From Zygnema cylindricum (taxonomy: Eukaryota > Streptophyta > Zygnematophyceae > Zygnematales > Zygnemataceae): a DNA stretch of 64,000 bases. Shown piece by piece: positions 25,965-36,542 of the stretch. Location: NCBI GenBank assembly GCA_037447655.1, contig JBBHKE010003445.1, forward strand, positions 9,921 through 73,920, written 5' to 3'. Position numbers and translations under genes: made by a program. Each line of letters begins with the position of its first letter. The first letter of the stretch is position 1. The notes beneath the pieces were generated by a model. It saw only the letters and a program-made list of their open reading frames with translations, ran no database searches and was not told where the DNA came from.

Positions 25965-26696
25965 GGTTGCCGGGACAAAAAGTGAGGTTGTTTACAGAAA
26001 TCCGCACCTATCCGTACTACACCGTACCTCTTATTTTGTTTTTATTCGCAAACAACATTACAGAGAATCTTGCCAATATTCTCCAAAGTTTTGCGAGTTA
26101 ACAGTGGCCGTTGGATGTTTCTTCGCGAAGCATTCACTTCGAAAGTTTCTTTGAATGGTGATGTACCTTGAGGAGGTACATCACCATTTACAAAAAGAAC
26201 TAAGTCGCGACACGCTGGATAATGAATGTACGTGTCACGACGGCAAACCAACGGAAATCGAGAAATATCGCACATGATATATACATTCAAAAATTCAACG
26301 GAAATCACGAAAGTGATCTCGTAACGAGCTTTCGTCGCGCTATTTTTGATACCGGCCATTCGTCACACTATTTGTGGAAGCGCTCATTCGTCACGCGAAA
26401 AAGCAGAAACCCTAAAAATAACGAACTAGCATCTGACAAGCGTTTGCAAAGAGTACAAGATGTGTGTGGTACGATGCCCTGGTCCGCACGTACATGGTAT
26501 ACAAATGACGATTTTTAGTTGAAGTTGGTCGGTGTAAAAAATATTTGACGGATTTCAATATACGATCTTATCTTACGTGGCACCACTCATTTCTGAGCAC
26601 GTGGATTACAGACTGCGCGAGAGAACAACGTTCAAAGTGTAGCATTCTATAATGTTGTTCGTACGATTACAAAATTTCCTGATGGAACGCCACCCT
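25965..26696 (+). mobile_element. TIR element with internal hairpin, copy 1
   Basis: The left part (GTTGTTTACAGAAATCCGC, TCCGTAC, ACATTACAGAGAATCTTGCC) and the middle (GACACGCTGGATAATGAATG, ACGTGTCACGACGG) match the inverse of 63505-62990. The right end is CCTGATGGAACGCCACCCT. It carries hairpin H2 at 26154-26188 (arms AATGGTGATGTACCT and AGGTACATCACCATT, loop TGAGG). No transposase is visible; non-autonomous DNA element (inference). Confidence 0.65.
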
Positions 26697-26697
26697 T

Positions 26698-27400
26698 AGG
26701 GTGAACCTCCATCATGCGAAAAATGGGGTTGTTTACCGAAAAAGTTGCATTTCCGTACATATCCAGCTCATTGCCGTACAGTGCCGTACTGTTTTTTATT
26801 TTTTTTACAAACATGATTACTATCGGCCAGTCAAGTTTCTCCAAACTTTTGGGCGATAACATCAACCGTCCCATTATGACTTTTCGAAGCAAGAGGTCAC
26901 GTCGTCCAGTGATAAATTACTCTCCTCGAAGGAGAGTAGCCAATCACCGGACGTGTAAAACGTTTACGCGTGGAAAGGTGAAGTACAAGCCATGCGTCTT
27001 CAGACAGGCGGAAATCATATACGACAAAAACCACAAAAAAAGTTTGTTGAAGAATGTGTCGTGTCGCCTCCACCACCACCCATCGTCAACCGGAATTTGT
27101 TGCGCCTACTGTCTTCAAAATTCCGATATGGTTTTGAAATTTTGTCAATTCATTTTGCTTTTTAGGAAGAAACCAAAATTCCTTTTGGCACCATTTTTGA
27201 AAAAAACAGCATTGTGTCTCACGATTAGGAAGATGGAAGAAACAATAAAACTAAACAATTTGGGTTATTTTCAAGTATTCGTTATCAAAGTGTCTGCCTT
27301 CCGTCTTCATTTTCATAGAAGGATGTCTTTTCCAAGGGGGGGTTTTATAACCCCTTTGCCTATATTCCGAGATTGCTACCTCATCCTACACATACTCTTG
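26698..27400 (+). mobile_element. TIR element with internal hairpin, copy 2 (right border uncertain)
   Basis: Starts AGGGTGAACCTCCATCATGC right after copy 1 ends in the inverse sequence, so the two lie end to end as mirror images with one base between. Followed by the family words GGGGTTGTTTACCG and CCGTACTG-poly-T. Hairpin H3 at 26918-26938 (TACTCTCCT, loop CGA, AGGAGAGTA) is at the equivalent place. The right end is not recognised. Confidence 0.5.
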
Positions 27401-27409
27401 CGAATATAG

Positions 27410-27655
27410 CTTCACCGGTCTTAAACAGACAGCTATACTATAATGGGGCTACTCCACACTCTCACGGCGTGTGGACCACACGTAATGTTATCAACCATTA
27501 AGAATATTGTGTTTTCGTGCAAGGAAATGGGCCAACCAATATGGACCCCACCATCTCACGAGGAAGAGCAAGCACTGGCAACAATAAAACTAAAACACTA
27601 AAACAGGTGTGGTTTTTTAACTGATGCAAACCCTAAACAGATAACCTTTTATAAT
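27410..27655. other. Intergenic DNA
   Basis: No supported gene or repeat. Confidence 0.4.
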
Positions 27656-27995
27656 TTCAAATAGCAAAACAATAAACTGTGTAATAGTTATAACTAGGGT
27701 AAAAAAATGCGGAAACTCTGTAAAAACTGTCTAAAAAAATGAAAGAATGAAAAGTGTAAGATTCTCACCAGACAGAAAGTTATAATTAACAAAATACATG
27801 GAAAATTGTCCACACTATAAATTGAAAAATAGTTAAAAATTGTTTAAAAAACTGAAAGTAGGAAAAGTGTAGGATTCTAACCGGGTAGAAAGTTATAATT
27901 AACAACAAAATTGGAAAATTGTCCACACTATAAACTCTATAATAGCTATAACTACGGTAACTAGGGTAAAACAGTGCGGAATCTTCGTAAAAATT
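27656..27995. repeat. Imperfect tandem repeat
   Basis: AAAGTTATAATTAACAA and GGAAAATTGTCCACACTATA recur at about 27776-27816 and 27887-27930, with GAAAAGTGTAAGATTCTMACC and TAGCTATAACTA-type words also repeated. The unit is about 110-120 bp with insertions, at least two full copies plus partial ones. AT-rich and non-coding. Confidence 0.55.
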
Positions 27996-28189
27996 GTGTA
28001 ATAACTTCATTCTGATTTATTTGTGTTCCTTGTAGATCGAGGGGGTCTTCAAGAGAAAAACACAGATACACGGTGAACATTAGGAAAAAAACTCTGCAGC
28101 CAAAAAACAAACCAATGCAAATGGTGAAGAAAGAGCGGGAAAAGGGGAAGGAAAAAATGTGAGACAAATAAAAAAAGGGGGAAGGACAT

Positions 28190-28930
28190 AAAAAACCATC
28201 TACGTATGACAGATGGACTTAAAAAGAAGCTTCATTACTAATTGATTCTAAGGTGGATGAAATACGTAAGGAGAGATTTAATGGATTACAAGCAACTTAT
28301 CGCTCGGCGGAGGAGAAATGTAGAATAATAAGTGTTGAACTTGAGGAGAAAGGTGTGTTCAAAACGTATTTAAAATGTTGGCACAAGTGGGAAAATGCCC
28401 TTACATAATTTATAAGGGTGAAGGAATGGCAGAGTAAAATACCTAGTGGAAATATAGATTACAAGGCCATGCTTTTGAGAGATAAGACAGAAAAAAATTG
28501 CCATTGAGAGATAGGACAGAAAAAAAAATTGCCAAGCAATTTTTCCGAAACTTTCTATGTAGCATTAGATGAAGGTATTGGAGGTAACAAAAACATTGCA
28601 CTAAAACATGTGCGAGATACTTTTGTCCTTAGTTCACGTGGGTCAAGCACCGCTGATGAAAATCAGAGTGGATCGGTGAAAAAACCATTACACGAGACAG
28701 GAACCAACACTCCCTCACCCGTTAACATATATAACAATATTAGTGGTAAACGAAAAAAGAAATTAAAACAAATCAAGCACGGCAAGTGCACTAGATCCTG
28801 ATGGATTTCGAGAAATAGCGTTGGAAATGCAGAAAACGAATGTTGAAGATAAAAAAGAAACAGTCAACCAATTCGGAGAATTATTAAAATCAAATTGGGA
28901 AAGGAATGAATGACGTACGAACTGCTTAAT
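28190..28930 (+). pseudogene. LINE-like relic (region before and at the start of reverse transcriptase)
   Basis: One frame from 28230 gives an alpha-helical, charged segment (LLIDSKVDEIRKERFNGLQ ... KCWHKWENALT) that ends in a stop, then continues as VKEWQSKIPSGNIDYKAMLL. At about 28770-28850 the frame reads SSTASALDPDGFREIALEMQ, close to the 'S-A-x-G-P-D-G-F' signature that opens LINE reverse transcriptases. Several stops and frameshifts are present and no catalytic motifs follow. The assignment rests mainly on that one signature. Confidence 0.4.
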
Positions 28931-30240
28931 TGAAACCATTTTGCTCACTCAAAGAAAGACTCCTGGTGGACGCGAGATACACTATACAACTTAAAATTGT
29001 CAAGGTACACCGCACAATTTTTGCCATTTCATCTTTATTTGTTAGCATTTTTTGTTTTTTGGGGCATATCGTAAGTTTTATAACTGCTTTTTTTTCTAGC
29101 TGAAAACTCATTTAATCATGTACGTTTTTTATGATGTCTGAGGTGCACGGAACATTTTTTGGGGGAAATCATCACTTCGATTTGTTCCACGAAACAAAAT
29201 GGATCTTCACAGCTACTTGTTTTCTCTTGTAGGCAAATAGTTGTAGATTTTTGTAGTTTTTTGAACGCATATTTAGATCCAGTCACAAATTGTGGTTTTT
29301 TAGGCTTTTTTGTTTTTGAATGAAAAAACTTCAAAATGATTTAAGAGGAAAAAAAAGGGATGCTTTTCTATCGATGAATGCATGACAACTCTTGTTTTTG
29401 TAATTTGTCATTTTTTTTTCTATGAAAAAAAATTTTAGTTTTATTTCGTCTATTTTTACTCTGTAATCTGTAATTTAAGCTGTTCATATTATATTTCCTA
29501 CTTGTAAACTTCATTTTTAGTTATGCAAAACATATTAATTACTTGCAAACTCTATTTGTATATTCACATTCTAAATTGCCTTTGGGTAATCTATAATTGT
29601 AGTTTTCCATTATATATTTGTTACATATAAACTATAATGCGAGTTCTATTTCATATTTTCTTTTTTTGTAATGTGTAATTGTATCTCTCCATAACATATT
29701 TCCTAACACTTCTAATCTCTAACATAAAGTCAAACAAGATGCAATTCATTTTATTACGACCTTCCTTTGGACAGAATTATACGAACGCAAACACCAACAA
29801 AATCATATGCATGAAACTCTTACAAACATAATGAGAAAAATACAATTCACGAGAAACACAAATATTAAGCATGCGATTTTTTTGAAACTATTTATAATAG
29901 TATAAAGAATACAAAACAGGAAAAGAATCATTTGTATTTGTTGTTTTAATTGAAATGGATTAAATTTCTTTGTCAAGCCAGAACTATGCTCCATGGTGAA
30001 AACTACAAAGTGATCTAACAACACAATCCTATTTAGATCACAATCCTATCGCTAATTCTGATAGTTATCTTCCCTCACATTTCAAACTTATCTGGCTAAA
30101 ATGATAACACCTAACATAGCATCTAACATAGAATCGCAGCCAAACACTTCCATGAAGTCTATTATCTTTCGTAAAAAACATAGAAATAACCAATGTAATC
30201 TACTTAACCACCATGCCTTTCGTAGAGATCTACAGCTAAG
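28931..30240. other. AT-rich intergenic DNA
   Basis: Strongly AT-rich. At 29460-29720 a loosely repeated phrase (ACATATT...TACTTGYAAACT) recurs four times at irregular 60-90-base spacing and may be a decayed satellite. No gene was found. The last five bases, CTAAG, are the probable target site of the copia element that follows. Confidence 0.4.
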
Positions 30241-31279
30241 TGTTGGAATTTATAAATCTTTATTTCAGTTTATAGGGGTAAAAATAACTTAGGATATTTT
30301 TTCTAGTAATACTTACCTTAATTAGTGTTAGAGTAGCAAAAGGTACAGTAGAGTGTATTGTACTTTTACAGGGATACGTGTTGGCGAAAGAACGTATGCA
30401 GGTTTTTCGGAGTAGCGCCGACAGTCAAGCATACGTGTCAAAAAGTTGACGATGCGATTCACATAATCGGACGAACGGGATCTGTCCCGAGTATTCCGGA
30501 AACATATGATACAGATCGACGGTACCACCGTCAATCGAATCTGTTCCAACGGACGGGATTCACCTGGGACCACAAGCGTGATTCACGAGGGGCCACAAGC
30601 GTGATTCGCGTGGGACCACAAGTGACGAAGCACTCGGGTGCTTCGTACTACACGACCACATTCGGCTGGACTTTAGCGGTCACCGCTGACTAAGCATTTG
30701 GAACGTTTTGTGTACGGTTAGAACGTTTTGTGTACGGTTCAATTTCTGTAAATTTTTGAATAACATTAGTTTGTTGTTTAGTGTGATATAAAATAGTGTT
30801 ATATTAATCAGGTTTTTAGAAAATAGTAATTAGGGTTTTTGAGGTACAGTGACGTACGGGTAGGATGCTTTGTCGTTAGTGAGGATAATAACCGTAGTAA
30901 CGGTTACCCAAGTTAGTGTAGATCAGTAGATACACACAATGAGTATATAAATTAGGACTTAGCCAATTTTGTAGTATCCAGTTTTGGGAATATGATTTTC
31001 TAAGGGCAGTTTTTGGGAAACTTGGCAGTTTTTGGGAAACTTCCATACATCATATCTTATGGTTTACTAGGTCATTTGAGCTGCAATATTGGGAATTGTC
31101 AGTTTTTTTGTATTGTGTATCACTGTATCAAATTTGAAACATATTGGGGTTCTGAGTCATATTTTGTGTCAGCTCAAAGTTGGTTGTTGAGCGTTACTTT
31201 GATAGTTTCTGTTGTTTTTCATGTCTACTTCTACTACTACTGCTAATTCTCCACCTGCAACGGTGGTTGTAGAAAAACA
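30241..31279 (+). repeat. Copia element 1, 5' LTR
   Basis: 1039 bases, TG...CA. Holds a U3 tandem repeat (about 30568-30632: three units of GGACCACAAGCGTGATTC type), a TATA box at 30944-30951, and a short duplication of CAGTTTTTGGGAAACTT near 31002-31043 that the 3' LTR lacks. The gag ATG lies at 31221, 59 bases before the LTR end. An open frame of 111 codons at 30358-30693 is also open in the 3' LTR, but this only reflects LTR duplication. Confidence 0.92.
30944..30951 (+). promoter_or_regulatory. TATA box of copia element 1 LTR
   Basis: TATATAAA in the 5' LTR, about 275 bases before the gag ATG and also present in the 3' LTR copy (about 42502). Transcription would start some 30 bases downstream. 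Confidence 0.6.
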
Positions 31280-32055
31280 GGTTATGGGCCTTTCGTCAAG
31301 AATTCCTATCTTCAATGGCCAAAAGTATGCGTACTGGGCGGCAATGGTTGAATCGTTGTTTGAAACTGCTGACTTATTGGGGGTCTTGGATGGCTCCCTT
31401 GATGAAACAAATCCAACTTGGGCAAAAAAGAATTCAATGGCAAGGAACAATCTAATTCTTTGTTTTTCAGAAAATTTGGTGATGTCCCGACTGAAAATGA
31501 AGAAGGCGAGGGAGATTTGGACATCCCTCAAAACCGCTTTTGAGAAAGCGAATGTTCAAGAGGAGCTTTTGGTGGCTGGAAAAATTTGGGGATACAAATA
31601 CACGGGGGGAACTATGGTTGAGTATTGTGACAATTTTCGTGCACTCATTGATGCTCACTCTTCTGCTGGGGGGTCATCACCTGAGTTTCAACAGGCAGCT
31701 TTGCTTATTAGAGGTCTCCCTAGTAGCATGAAGGGTGTGTCTACTCAATTAAAGAGTCATGATAAAGCTAGCTAGTCATTTCAGTTAGAGTATAATCTTA
31801 TATTGGAGGAAGAAACAAACACTAAACTCCTTGAGGGAGAAGGAAAGGTTGAGGCACTTCCAACAGACTTTGACAAAAGGAATCAGTTTAATCAGAATAG
31901 GACCGAGTTTAACCAGAATCAGAATCAGTATAATCAGAAACAGAATAGGCCATCTACTACTACTTGTTTCTATTGATCTGAAAAGGGTCATGGATACAGG
32001 TACTGTCCTAAATTGAAGAAGGCTAATGAGACAGGTTTATACAGGCCAGGTTGGT
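31221..32055 (+). pseudogene. Copia element 1 gag (broken)
   Basis: The frame opens inside the LTR (MSTSTTTANSPPAT…) and runs through the primer-binding site into the conserved gag core (RIPIFNGQKYAYWAAMVE, later VLDGSLDETNP). A TAG at 31773-31775 interrupts it. Reading on, an Asn/Gln-rich segment leads to a zinc knuckle in which the second cysteine codon has become TGA (CFY-stop-SEKGH…YC). Confidence 0.85.
31280..31290 (+). other. Primer-binding site of copia element 1, half-tRNA-iMet type
   Basis: GGTTATGGGCC follows the LTR end (…AAAACA) with no spacer. It is complementary to the anticodon arm of initiator tRNA-Met (…GGGCCCAUAACC…), as in Drosophila copia, and not to a tRNA 3' end. It lies inside the gag frame, encoding the end of Gln then Val-Met-Gly. 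Confidence 0.8.
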
Positions 32056-33228
32056 AACAGAGTCAGTATCACAGAGGTTTTTCTGGAAACCCTTCTCGTG
32101 GAAATGCTCTTTTTTCAGCTTCTGCAACTGATGCAGATGAGTCTCTCATCTTCAATGAGCAAAAGGAGGCGGATTTATTTGCTATGGCGGCTGCCATGGA
32201 GGGTCCAAAGGATGCGGGATGGATCATGGACACGAGAGCATCTACCCACATGTGTTGGAACAAGGCGGCTTTTACGAATTTGCAGCAAACATCTCCAAAG
32301 AGATGTATCATTGATGGTAGATGTGGGGGGGAAGTCGGTAGAGAGAACCCTTCACAATTTTTTGTATGTTCCAGATTTTAAGAAAAATCTTTTTTCTACA
32401 TCATTAGTGGAGAGCAAAGGCTTTGAAGTTGTTCTGAAAGGAGGGAGACATGTTGTTAGCAAGAAAGACAAAGTTGCAGTAACAGGAACTAGAGATGCTA
32501 GCAAAATGTACCGGATGGACATGGTTGAATATAAAGATAATGATGTTCTCTACTCCAGTGTCGAATCTTATAATGAGTTGTGGCATAAGAGATTAGGACA
32601 CATGAATTATGATAGTCTAAAGAAAATGGTGAACTCGGGAAAAGTTGATGGAGTTTCTCTCACATCTCATCCTATAAAAACATGTGATGGTTGTTCACTA
32701 GGCAAGATTCACAAATTGCCATTTCCACAGGAAACAGACCATAGATCGGAAAAATTTCTGCAGCTCATCCATTCTGATGTTCTCGGTCCTTCACAAGTGG
32801 CTTCGGCTGGAGGTGTCCACTATATGGTCACATTCACAGATGACTACTCGAGGTGCACCAAAGTTTACTTCATGCAACATAAGAGTGAAGTGTTTACTCA
32901 CTTCAAACACTACAAAGCGTGGGCGAAAAAGCTCCATGGGGTTCCAATATTGGCGCTAAGATCGGACAACGGGGGAGAATACACATCAAAGGAATTCGAA
33001 GAATTTCTCCTTCAGGAAGGTATCAGTCACAATCTTACAATTCCATATACACCGGAGCAAAATGGTGTTTCTGAGAGATTAAATAGGACATTGACAGAGA
33101 GTGCTCGGTCTATGCTTGCAGATAAAGGGCTAGATTTGAAATTCTGGGCTGAAGCGCCTAATTGTGCTGTTTATATTAAAAATATAATTGCTTCTAGGTC
33201 TGTTAGCACTACACCTTATGAGCTTTAG
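32026..33228 (+). pseudogene. Copia element 1 protease/integrase (broken)
   Basis: The protease active site reads DTRAST in another frame at about 32230 where copia proteases have DTG/DSGAS. The pre-integrase zinc region follows (ELWHKRLGHMN, then CDGCSLGK), then the integrase core with HSDVLGP, RSDNGGEY and EQNGVSERLNR, covering the D, D and E catalytic positions. Frameshifts lie upstream near 32300, and a TAG at 33226-33228 (after TTPYEL) ends the frame. Confidence 0.9.
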
Positions 33229-33342
33229 ACAGGGGAAAAACCTGATGTTAGTCACTTTAAGATCTTTGGCAGCAAGTGTTTTATTTTAGATACGTCACAG
33301 GATAGATGGAAAATAGAGGCTAAAGGCTTACCTGGGATTTTC

Positions 33343-35363
33343 ATGGGGTATGATGATAATGCGAAAGGATATAGAGTCTTTGTACTTGAGAAACAGAAAG
33401 TGATTATTTCTAGAAATATCCAGATTAAAGATGAACAGGATTCGGTTGACCTTTTTAAAGTGCTAGATCAACCGGCAAAGGAAAAGCAAGAATATGTCAT
33501 TTTTCACCATACGCAGCGAGTTTACTTTCCACCAGCATGTGCACCTCTTCCTTTTGTTCCTCTGGTGCCTTTACAAGATGCTTCACCACAAGCTACACCG
33601 CAGGTGGAAGGAACTACTACACATTCTGTCCCAGATGACGTTACGGGTCAAACTAAACAGAAAAATCAGAGGTTGCCGACAATCTCGACCTCAGAATTTC
33701 CGGGGGGAAAGAGATTTAGCATCCGTCTGCAAGCAAGCTCTCACTTTGTTTTTTCTGCAGCTACAGAGGAACAGCTAACGATCCAGGAGGCCTTCTCATC
33801 ACCTGAGAGAAATCATGGAGCGAGGCGGCAAGCGATGAAATGAAGTCCATTATGGAGGCACAAACATGAGAGTTAGTGGATCTCCCTCCGGGCAGGAAAG
33901 CCATCGGCAGCAAATGGGTATTCAAGGTGAAGCTGAACCCGGACAACACCATCGAAAGGTATAAGGCCCGACTAGTGGCCAAGGGGTATAATCAAAAAGA
34001 AGGTATTGACTTTGAGGAAATCTTCTCCCTAGTTGTTAGATTTCCCACTGTCAGAATTTTGCTAAGTCTAGCGGCTATAGAGAATATGGAAATACATCAG
34101 ATGGATGTTAAAACTGCTTTCTTGCATGGAGAGTTAGAAGAAAAAATTTATATGAAACAACCTGAAATGTATGTTGAAATGGGAAAGGAAGAATTAGTGT
34201 GTAAATTGATGAAATCTTTGTATGGGCTAAAACAAGCCCCGGGTCAGTGGAATCTGAAGTTAGATGAGTTTTTAACAAGGCTAGGTTTTAAGAGAATTAG
34301 CTCAGATCATTCTGTATATGTTCTACAAGGAGAAGATGGGGTAGTTTATATTGCTGTATATGTGGATGATCTATTATTAATAAGTAAGTCAATGGATGAA
34401 ATAAACCGCATTAAAGCGGCTTTAAGGTCTAGGTTCGAGATGAAGGACCTCGATGAGGCCAAATATATTTTAGGAATACAGGTAGAAAGAGACTGATACA
34501 AGAGGCTGATTATGTTGACTCAGAAAGAAGCAATAGGTAACATGCTAGAAAGATTTGAAATGAAAGATGTGAAAGGATCTATAATTCCCATGGAATTTAG
34601 GCACAAAAAGGGAAGGAATTGATACAGATTCAGGCATAATTGTCAGTAAGAGTCTAGAGATATGGGAGGAAGAGTTTATGGCATCAAAGCCATATAGACA
34701 GGTTATTGGAAGTCTTATATATTTTATGAATTGTACGAGACCCGACATTGCGGCAGCTGTGGGAGTCTTGAGTAGAAATCTGCAAAATTCTAAAAGGGCT
34801 GACTGCGAAGCAGCGAAAAGAGTGTTGAGATATCTTGCAGGTACTCAAAATCTCAAGCTTGTTCTCGGAGGAGGAGAGGTGAAAATCCAGACATGGAGCG
34901 ATGCTAGCTATGGGGACATGCCAAGCCGGAAATCTACGACCGGCTTCGTACTGAAGATTGGAGATGGAACTTGCTGTTGGAGTAGCAAATTACAAAAGGT
35001 TACAGCTCGATCCACAATGGAGTCAGAATATGTGGCAGCAGCTTCCGCCCCAAGGAGCTCCTATGGGTCAAGTCCATTCTACAGGAACTTCGGTATATGC
35101 AAACTGGCCCTCAAGCTATATGGTGTGACAACCAAGCTGCCATAGCAATTGCCTCTAACCCCAGCCATCACTTTAAGAGCAAACACATGGATGTTAGACT
35201 TCATTTTGTTAGAGAAAAAGTACTTCCAAAAGTCATTAAATTGTGTTATTTACCAGATGAGAAGATGGTGGCTGACATGTTAACAAAAGCCCTTCCTGCT
35301 CCTAAGTTACAGTTTTGCAGAGATGCTGTTGGACTAAGAGAGGAACTGAGTCTAAAGATTTAG
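33343..35363 (+). pseudogene. Copia element 1 reverse transcriptase/RNase H (broken)
   Basis: Begins with the integrase C-terminal GYDDNAKGYRVF motif. The RT segment at 33876-34496 holds [45 protein letters not shown] and the catalytic YVDDLL. The RNase H region is split over frames to 35363 (WSDASYGDM, STMESEYVAA, DMLTKALP). Stops at 33841 and 34494 and frameshifts near 34610 and 35060 inactivate it. Confidence 0.92.
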
Positions 35364-35368
35364 GGGAG
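35362..35368 (+). other. Polypurine tract of copia element 1
   Basis: AGGGGAG lies immediately before the 3' LTR start TGTTGGAA. The same run precedes the 3' LTR of elements 2 and 3. Confidence 0.8.
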
Positions 35369-35483
35369 TGTTGGAATTTATAAATCTTTATTTCACTTTA
35401 TAGGGGTAAAAATAACTTAGGATATTTTTTCTAGTAATCCTTACCTTAATTAGTGTTAGAGTAGCAAAAGGTACAGTAGAGTG
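35369..35483 (+). repeat. Copia element 1, 3' LTR, left piece
   Basis: Matches the first 115 bases of the 5' LTR and stops at GAGTG, the 5-bp target site of nested element 2. Confidence 0.93.
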
Positions 35484-36529
35484 TGAAACTCTGAGACCTC
35501 TATAAGTCCTCAGAGTGGACAGCTTCCAAGAAGCCTCTATGATAATTCTGACCCCATTGTGTTTCAGCAAAAACAACTGCCACTCTGGCAGATAAAAACT
35601 CTGACCACGTGCAACCCTGTGAAGGCAAGACTCCCCTGAGTCGATAGCAAAAAGAATCTCTAAATTTGCTCCCCTGAGCAATAAGTTATGGAGGGTCAAA
35701 GTTGACCTTTTGTATTGAAGCTCTCTAGGAGAGAGGGTCCTATCTTCTAATTTTTCTAAGTCCTATCTCTCTCACAGACTCTATCTACTGATGTACGGAA
35801 CCAATCAGAATACAGTTCCGTAAGCAAAAGTAGAGCTGCCGGTGTACTTTATGTACCGACATTGTACGACATGGCCTAATGTTCACACGTGGAATATCCG
35901 GATTCGCTCGTTTAATCCTCGGAGATGCAGCGCTCCAATGTAACATCGCCACGTGTCATCCGATGTGGCGATGCCCACAAACCGCTGAATTCTTCTTCCG
36001 CGATCTCGGCGTTAATTTCGGCTGCCGATTAAACTCGCATTTGATCGTAGCCGTAATAAATACATGCGCGATATTTATTTCGCTTACGAAATCAATGCGA
36101 GGTATTGATTTCTTATCCGTACCGCAATTCGTACTTTTACACTACTATATCTATGTATCTCGTTAACATTTATAGTTAAATGATTTATCCTACGTGTACA
36201 TGTTTAAATCATTATCGTACTATATGCTATGTAACACTACTTCTAGACTTAACGGCTAAGGCTACCGGCTATATACTCTTTGACGGCCGGCAGGTACCAA
36301 GATCAAATCCTGTCGCCGGCACATACCTTTTAGTAATTAATCCCTTGACTAATATAAATTTCCCGTAAACCTCAGGATAGCCTAGGTAGCCATGGCTCTA
36401 GCTTCCTCTCCAATTTCTCAGTGATTGCGACAAGTTTGAGAGTTGGAGAGAGAAGTTAGAGGTAGACTGCCTCGGCTTCTTTATTTCTATTCATACCTAG
36501 AAAATACTTAAAAACCATTAATTTCTACA
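35484..36529 (-). repeat. Copia element 2, 3' LTR
   Basis: 1046 bases. In this copy the position of the gag start codon reads ATA on the minus strand, against ATG in the 5' LTR, consistent with a mutation after insertion. Carries a tRNA-like segment at 36252-36322. Confidence 0.93.
36252..36322 (+). other. tRNA-like segment in copia element 2 LTR, antisense to the element
   Basis: GGCTAAGGCTACCGGCTA…GATCAAATCCTGTCGCCGGC resembles the second half of a tRNA with a B-box-like GATCAAATCC. It recurs at 41651-41721 in the other LTR, where the stem CAGG/CCTG around ATCAAAT is intact. Acceptor pairing is poor, so a functional tRNA is unlikely. Confidence 0.35.
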
Positions 36530-36540
36530 CTCCCCTTATT
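36530..36540 (-). other. Polypurine tract of copia element 2
   Basis: On the minus strand AATAAGGGGAG precedes the 3' LTR (TGTAGAAATT). Confidence 0.8.
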
Positions 36541-36542
36541 TT

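Noticed and set aside
26714-27409. 231-codon open frame
   Set aside because: Covers a TIR element with its hairpin; composition is random and no domain is seen.
30358-30693. 111-codon open frame conserved between two places (also 41936-42271)
   Set aside because: Both places are LTR copies of one element, so similarity reflects duplication; it lies upstream of the TATA box and has no recognised product.
35879-36166. 95-codon open frame repeated at 41278-41565
   Set aside because: Located in the two LTRs of element 2, frame differs in detail, no product recognised.
36252-36322. Functional tRNA gene
   Set aside because: Only the T-arm/B-box part is convincing; acceptor and anticodon arms do not pair well, so it is listed as tRNA-like only.
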